A stretch of 64,000 nucleotides of DNA from NCBI RefSeq assembly GCF_001667375.1, contig NZ_LZIN01000037.1:1-64000 (forward strand), given 5' to 3'. Each line of letters opens with the position of its first letter. The stretch's first letter is position 1. Below the pieces are notes generated by a model. The model saw nothing but the letters and a program-made list of their open reading frames with translations, made no database searches and was not told where the DNA came from. Positions 8,425 to 17,495 of this stretch are shown here, piece after piece. Made by a program: the position numbers and the translations under genes. This DNA comes from Mycolicibacter sinensis. GTDB taxonomy: Bacteria; Actinomycetota; Actinomycetes; Mycobacteriales; Mycobacteriaceae.

Positions 8425-11400
8425 ATGACACGCGCTACGCCGCCCACCTCGCCGGCACCGCCTTCCACGGCCCGCATCGGCGGTCCGCTCGAGGAGTTGC
8501 TGGAACGCAGTGGCCGGTTCTTCACCCCGGGCGAGGTCTCGGCGGATCGGCGCACCGTCACCCGCCGGGGCGGCCGCGAGGCCGACATCTTCTACCGGGA
8601 CCGCTGGAGCCACGACAAGGTGGTCCGCTCCACCCACGGGGTGAACTGCACCGGCTCGTGCTCGTGGAAGATCTTCGTCAAGGACGGGATCATCACCTGG
8701 GAGAACCAGGCGACCGACTATCCCTCGGTGGGCCCGGACCGGCCCGAGTACGAGCCGCGCGGCTGCCCCCGGGGCGCGTCCTTCTCCTGGTACTCCTACT
8801 CGCCGACCCGGATCCGCTACCCCTACGCGCGGGGACCGCTGGTCGAGATGTTCCGCGAGGCCAAGGCCCGCCTGGGTGACCCGGTGCTGGCCTGGGCCGA
8901 TATCCAGGCCGACCCGCAGCGCCGGCGGCGCTACCAGCAGGCCCGCGGAATGGGCGGGCTGGTGCGGGTGACCTGGGCCGAAGCGACCGAGATGATCGCG
9001 GCCGCGCACGTGCACACCATCACGGCCTACGGCCCCGACCGGATTGCGGGCTTCTCGCCAATTCCGGCGATGTCGATGGTGTCGTTCGCCGCCGGGTCCC
9101 GGTTCATCCAGATGCTCGGCGGCGTGATGACGTCGTTCTACGACTGGTATGCCGACCTGCCGGTCGCCTCCCCGCAGGTGTTCGGTGACCAGACCGACGT
9201 CCCGGAGTCCGGGGACTGGTGGGATGCCGCGTACCTGATGATGTGGGGTTCCAACGTCCCGATCACCCGCACCCCCGATGCGCACTGGATGGCCGAGGTG
9301 CGCTACCGCGGGACCAAGGTGGTCAGTGTCAGCCCCGACTACGCCGACAACACCAAGTTCGCCGACGAGTGGATGCCCTGCGCGGCCGGCACCGACGGTG
9401 CGCTGGCCATGTCGATGGGCCACGTCATCCTCACCGAGTGCTACGTCAAGCAAGAGGTGCCGTTCTTCACCGACTATGTGCGCCGCTACACCGACCTGCC
9501 GTTCCTGATCAAGCTGGAAGAGCGCGACGGCCGGCTGGTGCCGGGCAAGAACCTGACCGCAGCCGATCTGGGTCAGACGGTAGAAAATGCCGCGTTCAAG
9601 CCGGCCCTGCTCGACGAGGCCACCGACACCGTCGTGGTACCGCACGGCTCGCTGGGCTTCCGGTGGGGCGACGAGGGCATGGGCAAGTGGAACCTCGACC
9701 TCGGCGATGTGCGGCCGGCGCTGACCGTGCTCGACTCGGCGTCCCAGAACGGGCACCGGCGCAGCGCCCTGGTGTCGCTGCCGGGCTTCGACACCGTGGA
9801 CGGCCACGGCACCGTCGTCGAGCGCGGAGTCCCGGTCCGCCAGGTCGGCGAGCACCTGGTCTGCACCGTCTTCGACCTGATGCTGGCCAACTACTCGGTG
9901 GGCCGCCCCGGTCTGCCCGGCGAATGGCCCACCGGGTACGAGGACGGCACCGCCGTCAACACCCCGGCCTGGCAGGAGCCGATCACCGGGGTCTCGGCCG
10001 CCCAGGCGATCCGGGTGGCGCGCGAATTCGCCCGCAACGCAGAGGAATCCGGCGGCCGGTCGATGATCATCATGGGCAGCGGTATCTGCCAGTGGTTCCA
10101 CGGCGACGCCACCTACCGGGCGGTGCTGGCACTGCTGATGCTGACCGGCTCGATGGGACGCAACGGCGGCGGCTGGGCGCACTACGTCGGCCAGGAGAAG
10201 GTGCGCCCGCTGACCGGGTGGCAGACGATGGCCGCCGGCAGCGACTGGTCGCGGCCGCCGCGCCAGGTGCCGGGCACCTCGTACTGGTACGCCCACACCG
10301 ACCAGTGGCGCTATGACGCCTACGGGGCGGACAAGCTGACCACGCCGCTGGGGCGGGGCCGGTTCGACGGCAAACACACCATGGACATCCTCGCTTCGGC
10401 CACCGCGATGGGCTGGAGCCCGTTCTATCCGCAGTTCGACAAGTCCAGCCTGGATGTGGCCGATGCGGCCGGCGCGGCCGGGCGGGACGCGGGGGAGTAC
10501 ATCGCCGAGCAGCTCGCCGCCGGGGAGCTGAAGCTGTCGGTGACCGACCCGGACAACCCGGTGAACTGGCCGCGGGTGCTCACGGTATGGCGAGCCAACC
10601 TGATCGGCGCCTCGGGCAAGGGCGGGGAGTACTTCCTCAAGCACCTGCTGGGCACCGACGCCAGTGTGCTCGGCGAACCGCCGGCCGGCGGGGTCAAGCC
10701 GAAGAATGTGCGCTTCGACAGCGACATTCCCGAAGGCAAGCTTGACCTGCTGATGTCGATCGACTTCCGGATGACCTCGACCACCCTGATGTCCGACGTC
10801 GTGCTGCCCGCGGCGACCTGGTATGAGAAGGCCGATCTGTCCTCGACCGACATGCACCCGTATGTGCACTCGTTCTCCGCGGCGATCGACCCGCCATGGG
10901 AGACCCGCAGCGACTACGACGCGTTCGGCGCGATCGCTCGCACCTTCAGCGGGTTGGCCAAAAAGCACCTGGGAGTCCGCAGCGACGTCGTGCTCACCGC
11001 GATGCTGCACGACACCGCCGACGCGATGGCCTATCCCGAGGGAACCGAACGCGATTGGCTGAACACCGGCGAGACACCGGTTCCCGGCAAGACGATGCCC
11101 AAAGTCACTGTGGTGGAACGTGATTACACCGCAATTCACGATAAGTGGCAGACTCTGGGCCCGTTGGTGGAGACCCTCGGCATGTCGACCAAGGGTTATA
11201 CCGTGTTCCCCCACGAAGAAGTCGAGGACCTGGCCGGCCGGTTCGGGGTGATGAAATCCGGGGCCGGAGAAGGGCGCCCGGCGCTGACCACCGCGACGCG
11301 GATGGCCGACACCATATTGGCGCTGTCGGGCACCACCAACGGCCGGATCGCCACCGAGGGCTTCCGCGAACTGGAGAAGCGCACCGGGCAGCGGCTGGCG

Positions 11401-12159
11401 CACCTGTCGGAGGGCAGCGAGGAAAAGCGGATCACCTACGCCGACACCCAAGCTCGTCCGGTGCCGGTGATCACCAGCCCGGAATGGTCCGGCAGCGAGA
11501 CCGGCGGCCGGCGCTACGCGCCGTTCACCATCAACATCGAGTGCCTGAAGCCGTTTCACACCCTGACCGGCCGGATGCACTTTTACACCGCGCACGACTG
11601 GATCGAGGAACTCGGCGAGCACATGCCGGTCTACCGGCCCCCGCTGGACATGGTGCGGCTGTTCGATGCCCCCGAACTCGGCGAGGTCGGCGACGGCATC
11701 GGCATCACCGTGCGGTACCTGACCCCGCACTCGAAGTGGTCGTTCCACTCCACCTACCAGGACAACCTGTACATGCTGTCGCTGTCCCGCGGCGGGCCGA
11801 CCATGTGGATGAGCCCGGGAGACGCCGCGAAAATCAATGTGAAAGACAATGATTGGATCGAGGCGGTCAACGTCAACGGGGTGTTCGTCGGCCGGGCGAT
11901 CGTGAGTCAGCGGATGCCGGACGGGGTGGTGTTCGTCTACCACGTGCAGGAGCGCACCGTCGACACCCCGCGGGCCGAGACCAACAACAAGCGCGGCGGT
12001 ACCCACAACTCGCTGACCCGGATCCGGGTCAAGCCCAGCCATCTCGCCGGCGGCTACGGCCAGCATGCGTTCGCGTTCAACTACCTGGGACCGACCGGTA
12101 ACCAGCGCGATGAGGTGACCGTGGTGCGTCGCCGCCGCAACCAGGACGTGAGGTACTGA
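8425..12159 (+). CDS. narG: Respiratory nitrate reductase alpha subunit NarG
   Basis: This 1244-residue Mo-bisMGD catalytic subunit reduces nitrate to nitrite on the cytoplasmic side of the membrane. The FS0 [4Fe-4S] ligands are visible as H71-x3-C75-x3-C79 and C114, the His-first pattern specific for NarG. The middle contains the molybdopterin-binding domains, and the C-terminus has the aspartate-decarboxylase-like barrel (LSRGGPTMWMSPGDAAKINV). No twin-arginine signal is present, as expected. Length agrees with M. tuberculosis NarG (about 1230). First gene of a tight narGHJI operon. Confidence 0.97.
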   Translation: MTRATPPTSPAPPSTARIGGPLEELLERSGRFFTPGEVSADRRTVTRRGGREADIFYRDRWSHDKVVRSTHGVNCTGSCSWKIFVKDGIITWENQATDYPSVGPDRPEYEPRGCPRGASFSWYSYSPTRIRYPYARGPLVEMFREAKARLGDPVLAWADIQADPQRRRRYQQARGMGGLVRVTWAEATEMIAAAHVHTITAYGPDRIAGFSPIPAMSMVSFAAGSRFIQMLGGVMTSFYDWYADLPVASPQVFGDQTDVPESGDWWDAAYLMMWGSNVPITRTPDAHWMAEVRYRGTKVVSVSPDYADNTKFADEWMPCAAGTDGALAMSMGHVILTECYVKQEVPFFTDYVRRYTDLPFLIKLEERDGRLVPGKNLTAADLGQTVENAAFKPALLDEATDTVVVPHGSLGFRWGDEGMGKWNLDLGDVRPALTVLDSASQNGHRRSALVSLPGFDTVDGHGTVVERGVPVRQVGEHLVCTVFDLMLANYSVGRPGLPGEWPTGYEDGTAVNTPAWQEPITGVSAAQAIRVAREFARNAEESGGRSMIIMGSGICQWFHGDATYRAVLALLMLTGSMGRNGGGWAHYVGQEKVRPLTGWQTMAAGSDWSRPPRQVPGTSYWYAHTDQWRYDAYGADKLTTPLGRGRFDGKHTMDILASATAMGWSPFYPQFDKSSLDVADAAGAAGRDAGEYIAEQLAAGELKLSVTDPDNPVNWPRVLTVWRANLIGASGKGGEYFLKHLLGTDASVLGEPPAGGVKPKNVRFDSDIPEGKLDLLMSIDFRMTSTTLMSDVVLPAATWYEKADLSSTDMHPYVHSFSAAIDPPWETRSDYDAFGAIARTFSGLAKKHLGVRSDVVLTAMLHDTADAMAYPEGTERDWLNTGETPVPGKTMPKVTVVERDYTAIHDKWQTLGPLVETLGMSTKGYTVFPHEEVEDLAGRFGVMKSGAGEGRPALTTATRMADTILALSGTTNGRIATEGFRELEKRTGQRLAHLSEGSEEKRITYADTQARPVPVITSPEWSGSETGGRRYAPFTINIECLKPFHTLTGRMHFYTAHDWIEELGEHMPVYRPPLDMVRLFDAPELGEVGDGIGITVRYLTPHSKWSFHSTYQDNLYMLSLSRGGPTMWMSPGDAAKINVKDNDWIEAVNVNGVFVGRAIVSQRMPDGVVFVYHVQERTVDTPRAETNNKRGGTHNSLTRIRVKPSHLAGGYGQHAFAFNYLGPTGNQRDEVTVVRRRRNQDVRY

Positions 12160-12163
12160 GCAC

Positions 12164-13774
12164 ATGAAAGTAATGGCGCAGATGGCCATGGTGATGAACC
12201 TGGACAAATGTATCGGGTGCCACACCTGCTCGGTGACCTGCAAACAGGCCTGGACCAACCGCGAGGGCACCGAGTACGTCTGGTTCAACAACGTCGAAAC
12301 CCGCCCGGGCGGAGGGTACCCGCGCACCTACGAAGATCAGGACCGTTGGAAGGGCGGCTGGACGCTGGACAAGAAGGGCCGGCTGCGCCTGCTGGCCGGC
12401 GGACGCGTCCACAAACTGCTGAACATCTTCGCCAACCCCAACCTGCCCGGCTTGAAGGACTACTACGAGCCGTGGACCTACGACTATGAGAACCTCACCA
12501 CGGCGCCGCTGGGCGACACCATCCCGGTCGCGGCGCCACGGAGCTCGATCACCGGCGATCCGATGAAGATCGAGTGGGGGCCCAACTGGGATGACAACCT
12601 CGCCGGATCACCGGAGAACCTGGTCAACGACCCGATCTTGGCCAAGATCAGCGACCAGGTGAAAAGCGAGCTTGAAGAAACCTTCATGTTCTACCTGCCG
12701 CGGATCTGCGAGCACTGCCTGAATCCGTCGTGCGTGGCGTCGTGTCCAACCGGCGCGATCTACAAGCGTGAAGAAGACGGCATCGTGCTCGTCGACCAGG
12801 ACCGCTGCCGCGGTTGGCGACTGTGCGTGTCGGGATGCCCGTACAAGAAGGTCTACTTCAACCACAAGACCGGCAAGGCCGAGAAGTGTCACTTCTGCTA
12901 CCCGCGCATCGAGGTCGGCCTGCCGACCATCTGCTCGGAGACCTGCGTCGGGCGGCTGCGCTACATCGGGCTGGTGCTCTACGACGCCGACAAGGTGCTC
13001 GAGGCGGCGTCGGTGGAGAAAGACACCGACCTGTACGAGGCGCAGCGCAGCGTGTTCCTGGATCCGACCGACCCGAAGGTGATCGCGGGCGCGCGCGCCG
13101 AGGGGATCTCCGACACCTGGATCGAAGCCGCCCAGCGTTCACCGATCTATGCGCTGATCAACACCTACAAGGTGGCATTGCCGCTGCACCCGGAGTACCG
13201 GACCATGCCGATGGTCTGGTACGTCCCGCCGCTGTCACCCGTCGTCGATGCGGTCGCCCGCGACGGGCATGACGGCGAAGACCTGGGCAACCTCTTCGGC
13301 GCCCTTGATGCGCTGCGCATCCCGATGGCCTACCTCGCCGAACTGTTCACCGCCGGCGACACCGCCGTCATCGAAGACGTGCTGCGACGGCTGGCGGCAA
13401 TGCGTTCCTACATGCGCGACATCAGCTTGGGCCGCGAGGCCCAACCGCACATCCCTGACTCGGTCGGCATGACCGAAGAGGAGATGTACAACATGTACCG
13501 GCTGTTGGCGATCGCGAAATACGAAGAGCGCTATGTGATTCCGACCGCCTACAGTCAGAAGGCGCACGAGCTCGAACACATGGGGTGCTCGATCACCGGT
13601 GGCCCGAACGGACACGAGGACGACCCGTTCGTCGGCACCGACGGTCAAGACGGCTCGTCGTTCCACATGGTCGAGAACGGCGGACACGCCCAGCGGCCGC
13701 GGGGCCGGACCAACCTGCTCAACTGGGGCGGCGGCGATCAGGCGGCGCCCGAGATGTTCCCGGAGCACCGGTGA
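12164..13774 (+). CDS. narH: Respiratory nitrate reductase beta subunit NarH
   Basis: This 536-residue iron-sulfur electron-transfer subunit shows its first cluster ligands at C16, C19, C22 and C26 (CIGCHTCSVTC). The other groups lie in CEHCLNPSCVASC, CRGWRLCVSGCP and CHFCYPR...CSETC. The Trp in CRGW replaces a cysteine, which is diagnostic for the [3Fe-4S] cluster of NarH. Electrons pass from NarI haem to NarG. The start is 4 bases after the narG stop, and the stop overlaps the narJ start (GTGA). Confidence 0.97.
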   Translation: MKVMAQMAMVMNLDKCIGCHTCSVTCKQAWTNREGTEYVWFNNVETRPGGGYPRTYEDQDRWKGGWTLDKKGRLRLLAGGRVHKLLNIFANPNLPGLKDYYEPWTYDYENLTTAPLGDTIPVAAPRSSITGDPMKIEWGPNWDDNLAGSPENLVNDPILAKISDQVKSELEETFMFYLPRICEHCLNPSCVASCPTGAIYKREEDGIVLVDQDRCRGWRLCVSGCPYKKVYFNHKTGKAEKCHFCYPRIEVGLPTICSETCVGRLRYIGLVLYDADKVLEAASVEKDTDLYEAQRSVFLDPTDPKVIAGARAEGISDTWIEAAQRSPIYALINTYKVALPLHPEYRTMPMVWYVPPLSPVVDAVARDGHDGEDLGNLFGALDALRIPMAYLAELFTAGDTAVIEDVLRRLAAMRSYMRDISLGREAQPHIPDSVGMTEEEMYNMYRLLAIAKYEERYVIPTAYSQKAHELEHMGCSITGGPNGHEDDPFVGTDGQDGSSFHMVENGGHAQRPRGRTNLLNWGGGDQAAPEMFPEHR

Positions 13775-14439
13775 AGCGGTTCGTCCGCTCCCTGCGGCGC
13801 CAACCCGGCGGGCCGGGCGATCGGGCGGTGTGGCAGGCGGCGTCGCTGTTGCTGGCCTATCCCGACGAGCAGCTGCATCAGCGGCTCGACACCGTCGAAG
13901 CACTGCTCGCCCACGCCGACGCGAAGCCGGCGGAGCTGTTGCGGCGCACCGTGTCCGCGCTGCGCGAATTCGAGCCGATGGCCGCTGCTGTCGACTACGT
14001 CGAAACCTTCGACATGCGACGGCGTTCGACGATGTTTCTGACCTACTGGACCGGCGGGGACACCCGCAACCGGGGCATGCAGATGCTGGCGTTCGCCACG
14101 GCCTACCGCGAGGCCGGCGCCGAGCCGCCGGCCGGCGAGGCGCCCGATCACCTGCCGGTGGTGCTGGAGTTCGCCGCGACGGTCGACCCCGAGGCCGGGC
14201 GGCGGCTGCTGCTGGCGCACCGGGCGCCGATCGACGTGATGTACAAGTCGCTGAGCGACGCAGAATCGGCGTATGCCCACACGCTGGCCGCGGTGTGCGA
14301 GACACTACCGGCGGCAACCGATCAGGAGGTGCAGAACGTGACCGAGCTGATGGCGTCTGGGCCGCCGGCCGAATCCGTTGGGCTGCAGCCATACTCGGCG
14401 ACTGTTTCGCTGGGGATGCCGAAGGTGCCGACGCGATGA
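13771..14439 (+). CDS. narJ: Nitrate reductase molybdenum cofactor assembly chaperone NarJ
   Basis: The 222-residue helical protein of the NarJ/TorD chaperone family contains WQAASLLLAYPDEQL at the N-terminus and the core YVETFDMRRRSTMFLTYWTG, with the family signature Y-x-E-x-FD. NarJ binds apo-NarGH, guiding Fe-S and Mo-cofactor insertion, and does not remain in the final complex. The start is the GTG at 13771, inside the narH stop (4-base overlap). It ends with a 4-base overlap with narI (ATGA). Confidence 0.93.
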   Translation: MKRFVRSLRRQPGGPGDRAVWQAASLLLAYPDEQLHQRLDTVEALLAHADAKPAELLRRTVSALREFEPMAAAVDYVETFDMRRRSTMFLTYWTGGDTRNRGMQMLAFATAYREAGAEPPAGEAPDHLPVVLEFAATVDPEAGRRLLLAHRAPIDVMYKSLSDAESAYAHTLAAVCETLPAATDQEVQNVTELMASGPPAESVGLQPYSATVSLGMPKVPTR

Positions 14440-15185
14440 CCGAAGTCACCGTCACCAGCCCCGCCGAGCTGTGGTGGGACATCGTGCCCTACTTCGTTCT
14501 GGCCATCGCCGGCGTCGCCACCTGGTGGCGGTACAAATACGACAAGTTCGGCTGGACCACCCGTTCCTCGCAGCTCTACGAGTCCAAGCTGCTGCGGATC
14601 GGCAGCCCGATGTTCCACTTCGGCAGCTTCGTGGTGATCATCGGTCACATCGTGGGCCTGTTCGTCCCGGAGTCGTGGACGGAAGCGCTGGGGATGAGCG
14701 ACCGCCTCTATCACCTGCAGGCGCTGATCCTGGGGCTGCCCGCCGGTATCGCCACGCTGGTCGGCGTCGGGCTGCTGATCTATCGCCGGCGCACCGAGCG
14801 GTCGGTGTTCAAGGCCACCAGCGTCAACGACAAGCTGATGTATCTGGTGCTGGTGTGCGCGCTGGTGGTCGGCATGAGCTGCACCCTGATGGGCACCACC
14901 GCCTACGGGGAGCAACACGACTACCGGCAGACCGTCTCGGTCTGGTTCCGGTCGATCTTCACGCTCGACCCGCGCGGTGATCTGATGCTGCAGGCCCCGA
15001 TGTACTTCCAGGTGCATGTGCTGATCGCGCTGAGCCTGTTCGCGCTGTGGCCGTTCACCCGTTTGGTGCACGCGTTCAGCGCGCCGATCGGATATCTGTT
15101 CCGGCCCTACATCGTCTATCGCAGCCGGGACGTGGCCAAGAAGAATCAGCCGATGGGCTCCCGGCCGCCGCGGCGGGGCTGGTGA
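14436..15185 (+). CDS. narI: Respiratory nitrate reductase gamma subunit NarI
   Basis: This 249-residue integral membrane cytochrome b oxidises menaquinol and passes electrons to NarH. Five hydrophobic helices are apparent. Histidine ligands for the two b-type haems are in the first half (FHFGSFVVIIGHIVGL) and the last helix (FQVHVLIALSLFALWPFTRLVHAF). The C-terminal tail is basic and cytoplasmic. The ATG overlaps the narJ stop by 4 bases, and the TGA overlaps the start of a DUF732 gene, extending the operon. Confidence 0.95.
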   Translation: MTEVTVTSPAELWWDIVPYFVLAIAGVATWWRYKYDKFGWTTRSSQLYESKLLRIGSPMFHFGSFVVIIGHIVGLFVPESWTEALGMSDRLYHLQALILGLPAGIATLVGVGLLIYRRRTERSVFKATSVNDKLMYLVLVCALVVGMSCTLMGTTAYGEQHDYRQTVSVWFRSIFTLDPRGDLMLQAPMYFQVHVLIALSLFALWPFTRLVHAFSAPIGYLFRPYIVYRSRDVAKKNQPMGSRPPRRGW

Positions 15186-15511
15186 GGCTGTTCGCGGCGC
15201 TGCCCGCCGCGCTCATGTTGATCGGTCTGGCCGCGCCTGCCCAGGCCGATCCGGCCACCGACGACAGCGACTTCCTCGCGGCCCTGCAGGCGGCCGGCAT
15301 CACCTACAACCGCCCGGATCAGGCCGTGGTCACCGCGCGGATGGTGTGCAAGTTGATCGCGGACGGCAAGCCGAGCACGGAGGTGCTCGAGGGCCTCAAG
15401 GAGCGCAATCCGGGGCTGTCGACCGAGCACGGAACGGTGTTCGTCGGGATCGCCGCACGGTCGTACTGCCCGGATCAGCTGGTGCAGAACCCTGCCGGGG
15501 GAGCGCAGTAG
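15182..15511 (+). CDS. Secreted DUF732 protein, fifth gene of the nar operon
   Basis: GTG at 15182 overlaps the narI stop by 4 bases (GTGA) and encodes 109 residues. The N-terminus is a signal peptide (VRLFAALPAALMLIGLAAPA, cleavage near AQA/DPAT). The mature domain has the DUF732 pattern FLAALQAAGITYNRPDQAVV, with cysteines in MVCKLI and RSYCPDQ. Function unknown. The start-stop overlap strongly suggests co-translation with nitrate reductase. An independent role under the same low-oxygen conditions is an inference. Confidence 0.8.
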   Translation: MRLFAALPAALMLIGLAAPAQADPATDDSDFLAALQAAGITYNRPDQAVVTARMVCKLIADGKPSTEVLEGLKERNPGLSTEHGTVFVGIAARSYCPDQLVQNPAGGAQ

Positions 15512-15520
15512 CGGTCTGCG

Positions 15521-16135
15521 CTACGGCCGCAGCTTGTGCAGCTCGTCGGTGACCAGTGCCTCGAGCCGGGCGGGCGGGAACCGGGCGGGTTCGCTGACCG
15601 CGTGCAGCGCCAGCCCGTCGACCAGTGCGCACAACACGTCGCATTGGGCGGCGGGATCGAAGTCGGTTCGCAAGGAGCCGTTCTGCTGGCCCTTGGCCAG
15701 CAGGGACCTGATGCCGCTGCGGATGGCGCTGTAACGGGCCCGGAACGCCTCCGCGAACGCGGGCTCGGTCTCGGCGCTGGCCAGGACCTGCGCGTAGAAG
15801 CGCGGCATCACCTGCTCGGCCTCGGTGGTCGGTAACGGGATCACGCACATCCGGCGCAGCTCCTCAAAGGTGTCGGTCATCGACACGGCCTGGCCGAGCA
15901 GCTCCTCGAACGGGGCGAGCACCGCGTCCGCCGCCGCCACCAGCAGCTCCTGCTTGCCGGTGAAGTGGTGCATCACCACGCCGGTGGTGTAGCCGATCTC
16001 GCGGGCGATCGAGCGCAGCGAAGCGCCGGACAGTCCCTCGCGGGCGATCACCCGCACGGCCGCATCCACAACTTCCGCCCGCCGGTCGCCGCCGGCCTGC
16101 GCCGAATGCCGCGAGGCGGTTCCGTCGGTGGGCAT
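15521..16135 (-). CDS. TetR-family transcriptional regulator
   Basis: From the ATG at 16135 the protein is 204 residues. The N-terminal TetR HTH (GLSGASLRSIAREIGYTTGV, VMHHFTGKQELL) is followed by an effector domain ending in VDGLALHAVSEPARFPPARL, a TetR_C pattern. It is divergent from the PhyH dioxygenase gene with 87 bases between starts, so it probably represses that operon and itself. It is not the Rv1167c gene position; this block is absent between narI and typA in M. tuberculosis (recalled). Confidence 0.85.
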   Translation of the reverse strand: MPTDGTASRHSAQAGGDRRAEVVDAAVRVIAREGLSGASLRSIAREIGYTTGVVMHHFTGKQELLVAAADAVLAPFEELLGQAVSMTDTFEELRRMCVIPLPTTEAEQVMPRFYAQVLASAETEPAFAEAFRARYSAIRSGIRSLLAKGQQNGSLRTDFDPAAQCDVLCALVDGLALHAVSEPARFPPARLEALVTDELHKLRP

Positions 16136-16151
16136 CAGATTCCTCCGGGGC

Positions 16152-16210
16152 TTGACAACGCGCCAAACGGGAACGAGCATAACACCCGTTACGAACATCA
16201 CAACTGTTAT
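16152..16210. promoter_or_regulatory. Divergent promoter/operator between TetR and the PhyH dioxygenase
   Basis: The 87-base divergent spacer contains TTGACA at 16152-16157, a possible -35. It also contains an inverted pair ATAACA (16179-16184) / TGTTAT (16205-16210) spanning 32 bases. Two related half-sites (CCGTTACGA and ACTGTTATGA) lie in direct orientation within it. This is a candidate TetR binding site, by inference from position and symmetry only. Confidence 0.45.
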
Positions 16211-16222
16211 GAGGTACGGGTC

Positions 16223-17053
16223 GTGCAGGTAACCGAGCAGCTCAAGCAGGATTTGGCGACTGACGGCGCCGTCGTCGTCCGGAATCTCTTCAATACCGAA
16301 CAGCTCCGCCGGGTCAGGCAGAGCTACGACTACGGGATCGCCCACCCGAGCCCGCAGGCCAAGCGGGTCTACCCGGGCACCGCCGACGAGCACTTCAACG
16401 AATACGGCAACCCGGGCAACATCGAGCAGTACCTCGTGCTGATCAAGGATCTGGGACTGGCCGACTTTGCGGCGGCGCTGTGGGATTCCGAGCACGTGTG
16501 GTTCCTGGGCGAGGAGCTCTTCATGAAGAAGGGCGGCAAGGCCGGTCGCTCACCCTGGCATCAGGACACGTCCTACATGCCGGCTCACGGGCCGCATCTG
16601 CTCAACATCTGGATCAGTTTCGAGAAGCTCCCCAAACGCAACGCGCTCGAGTTCGTCCGCGGCTCGCACCTCGGTGCCCAGTACGACGGCACGTCCTACA
16701 CCGATCCGACCGATCCCACCAAGCCGCTGTGGGGTGACGGCAGCTGGCCCCGGCTGCCCGACATCGAGGCTGAGCGCGCGCAGGATTCGGCGTCCTGGGA
16801 CGTCATTTCCTGGGATCTCGAACCCGGTGACGCGCTGGTCTTCCACTCCGGCATCCTGCACGGCGGCGCCCCGGTGACGCCGGACTGCCCGGAGCGCCAG
16901 ACGCTGGTGTTCCGGTTCTTCGGTGACAAACTCTTCTACCGGCCGCTGCCGTCTACCCAGCCCGATTTCGGGCATGACATCAGCGGACTCAACGACCCTT
17001 CGCTGACGCCCGGCGACCCCTACCACCCCGAATACTTCGCGCAGCTGCGCTGA
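16223..17053 (+). CDS. Phytanoyl-CoA dioxygenase family (PhyH) Fe(II)/2-oxoglutarate oxygenase
   Basis: The 276-residue cupin-fold oxygenase has the iron triad H113-x-D115 (SPWHQDTSYMP) and H213 (ILHGGAPV), and a basic residue for 2-oxoglutarate near ERQTLVFRFF. The family hydroxylates lipids, amino acids or secondary metabolites; no feature here fixes the substrate. The start is taken at GTG 16223, the first codon after the putative operator. It is followed 16 bases later by a RidA-like gene, suggesting a two-gene enzymatic operon under TetR control. Confidence 0.85.
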   Translation: MQVTEQLKQDLATDGAVVVRNLFNTEQLRRVRQSYDYGIAHPSPQAKRVYPGTADEHFNEYGNPGNIEQYLVLIKDLGLADFAAALWDSEHVWFLGEELFMKKGGKAGRSPWHQDTSYMPAHGPHLLNIWISFEKLPKRNALEFVRGSHLGAQYDGTSYTDPTDPTKPLWGDGSWPRLPDIEAERAQDSASWDVISWDLEPGDALVFHSGILHGGAPVTPDCPERQTLVFRFFGDKLFYRPLPSTQPDFGHDISGLNDPSLTPGDPYHPEYFAQLR

Positions 17054-17069
17054 ATCCCGAGGAGATCCC

Positions 17070-17456
17070 ATGGACCGCACCGTCATTCCGTCGTGGATGC
17101 AGCCGATGCACGACACCCATCACTTCGCCCCGGCGGTCATCGACGGCGATCACCTGCGCTGCTCGGGAATGATCGGCCTCCGTCCCGATCTGACCGTCTC
17201 GGAGAATCTCACGGAGCAATTCACTCAGGCGTTTGAAAACCTCCGCGATCTGCTGGGAGAGGTGGGCCTCGGCTTCGCCGACGTCACGGAGATGACCACG
17301 TATCACATCGGCCTCGCCGGGCATATCGAGGAGTTCTGCGCGGTCAAGGACGCCTTCATCTCGGCGCCGTATCCGGCCTGGACCGCCGTCGGCATCTCCG
17401 AACTGGCCTCGCCCGGGGCCTCGGTCGAGATTCGGATCACCGCCCGGCTGCGCTGA
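17070..17456 (+). CDS. RidA-like (YjgF/YER057c/UK114) protein lacking the usual catalytic arginine
   Basis: The 128-residue protein has the chorismate-mutase-like fold of the Rid family: FENLRDLLGEVGLGFADVTE, YPAWTAVGISELASPGASVE. In RidA the arginine that binds the imine/enamine substrate is in a PAR motif. Here that position is W104 (PAW), so it probably does not deaminate enamines the standard way. A GGAG ribosome site precedes the ATG. It is co-directional with and 16 bases after the PhyH oxygenase and could act on its product (inference). Confidence 0.85.
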   Translation: MDRTVIPSWMQPMHDTHHFAPAVIDGDHLRCSGMIGLRPDLTVSENLTEQFTQAFENLRDLLGEVGLGFADVTEMTTYHIGLAGHIEEFCAVKDAFISAPYPAWTAVGISELASPGASVEIRITARLR

Positions 17457-17495
17457 TTGCCGCGCGACCGGCAGGGCGCGGCATAAAGTGACGGC

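Noticed and set aside
8410..12327. 1305-codon open frame on the minus strand
   Set aside because: It lies entirely antisense to narG. Its Arg/Gly/His-rich product has no family pattern; such frames are common opposite high-GC genes with G/C at third positions.
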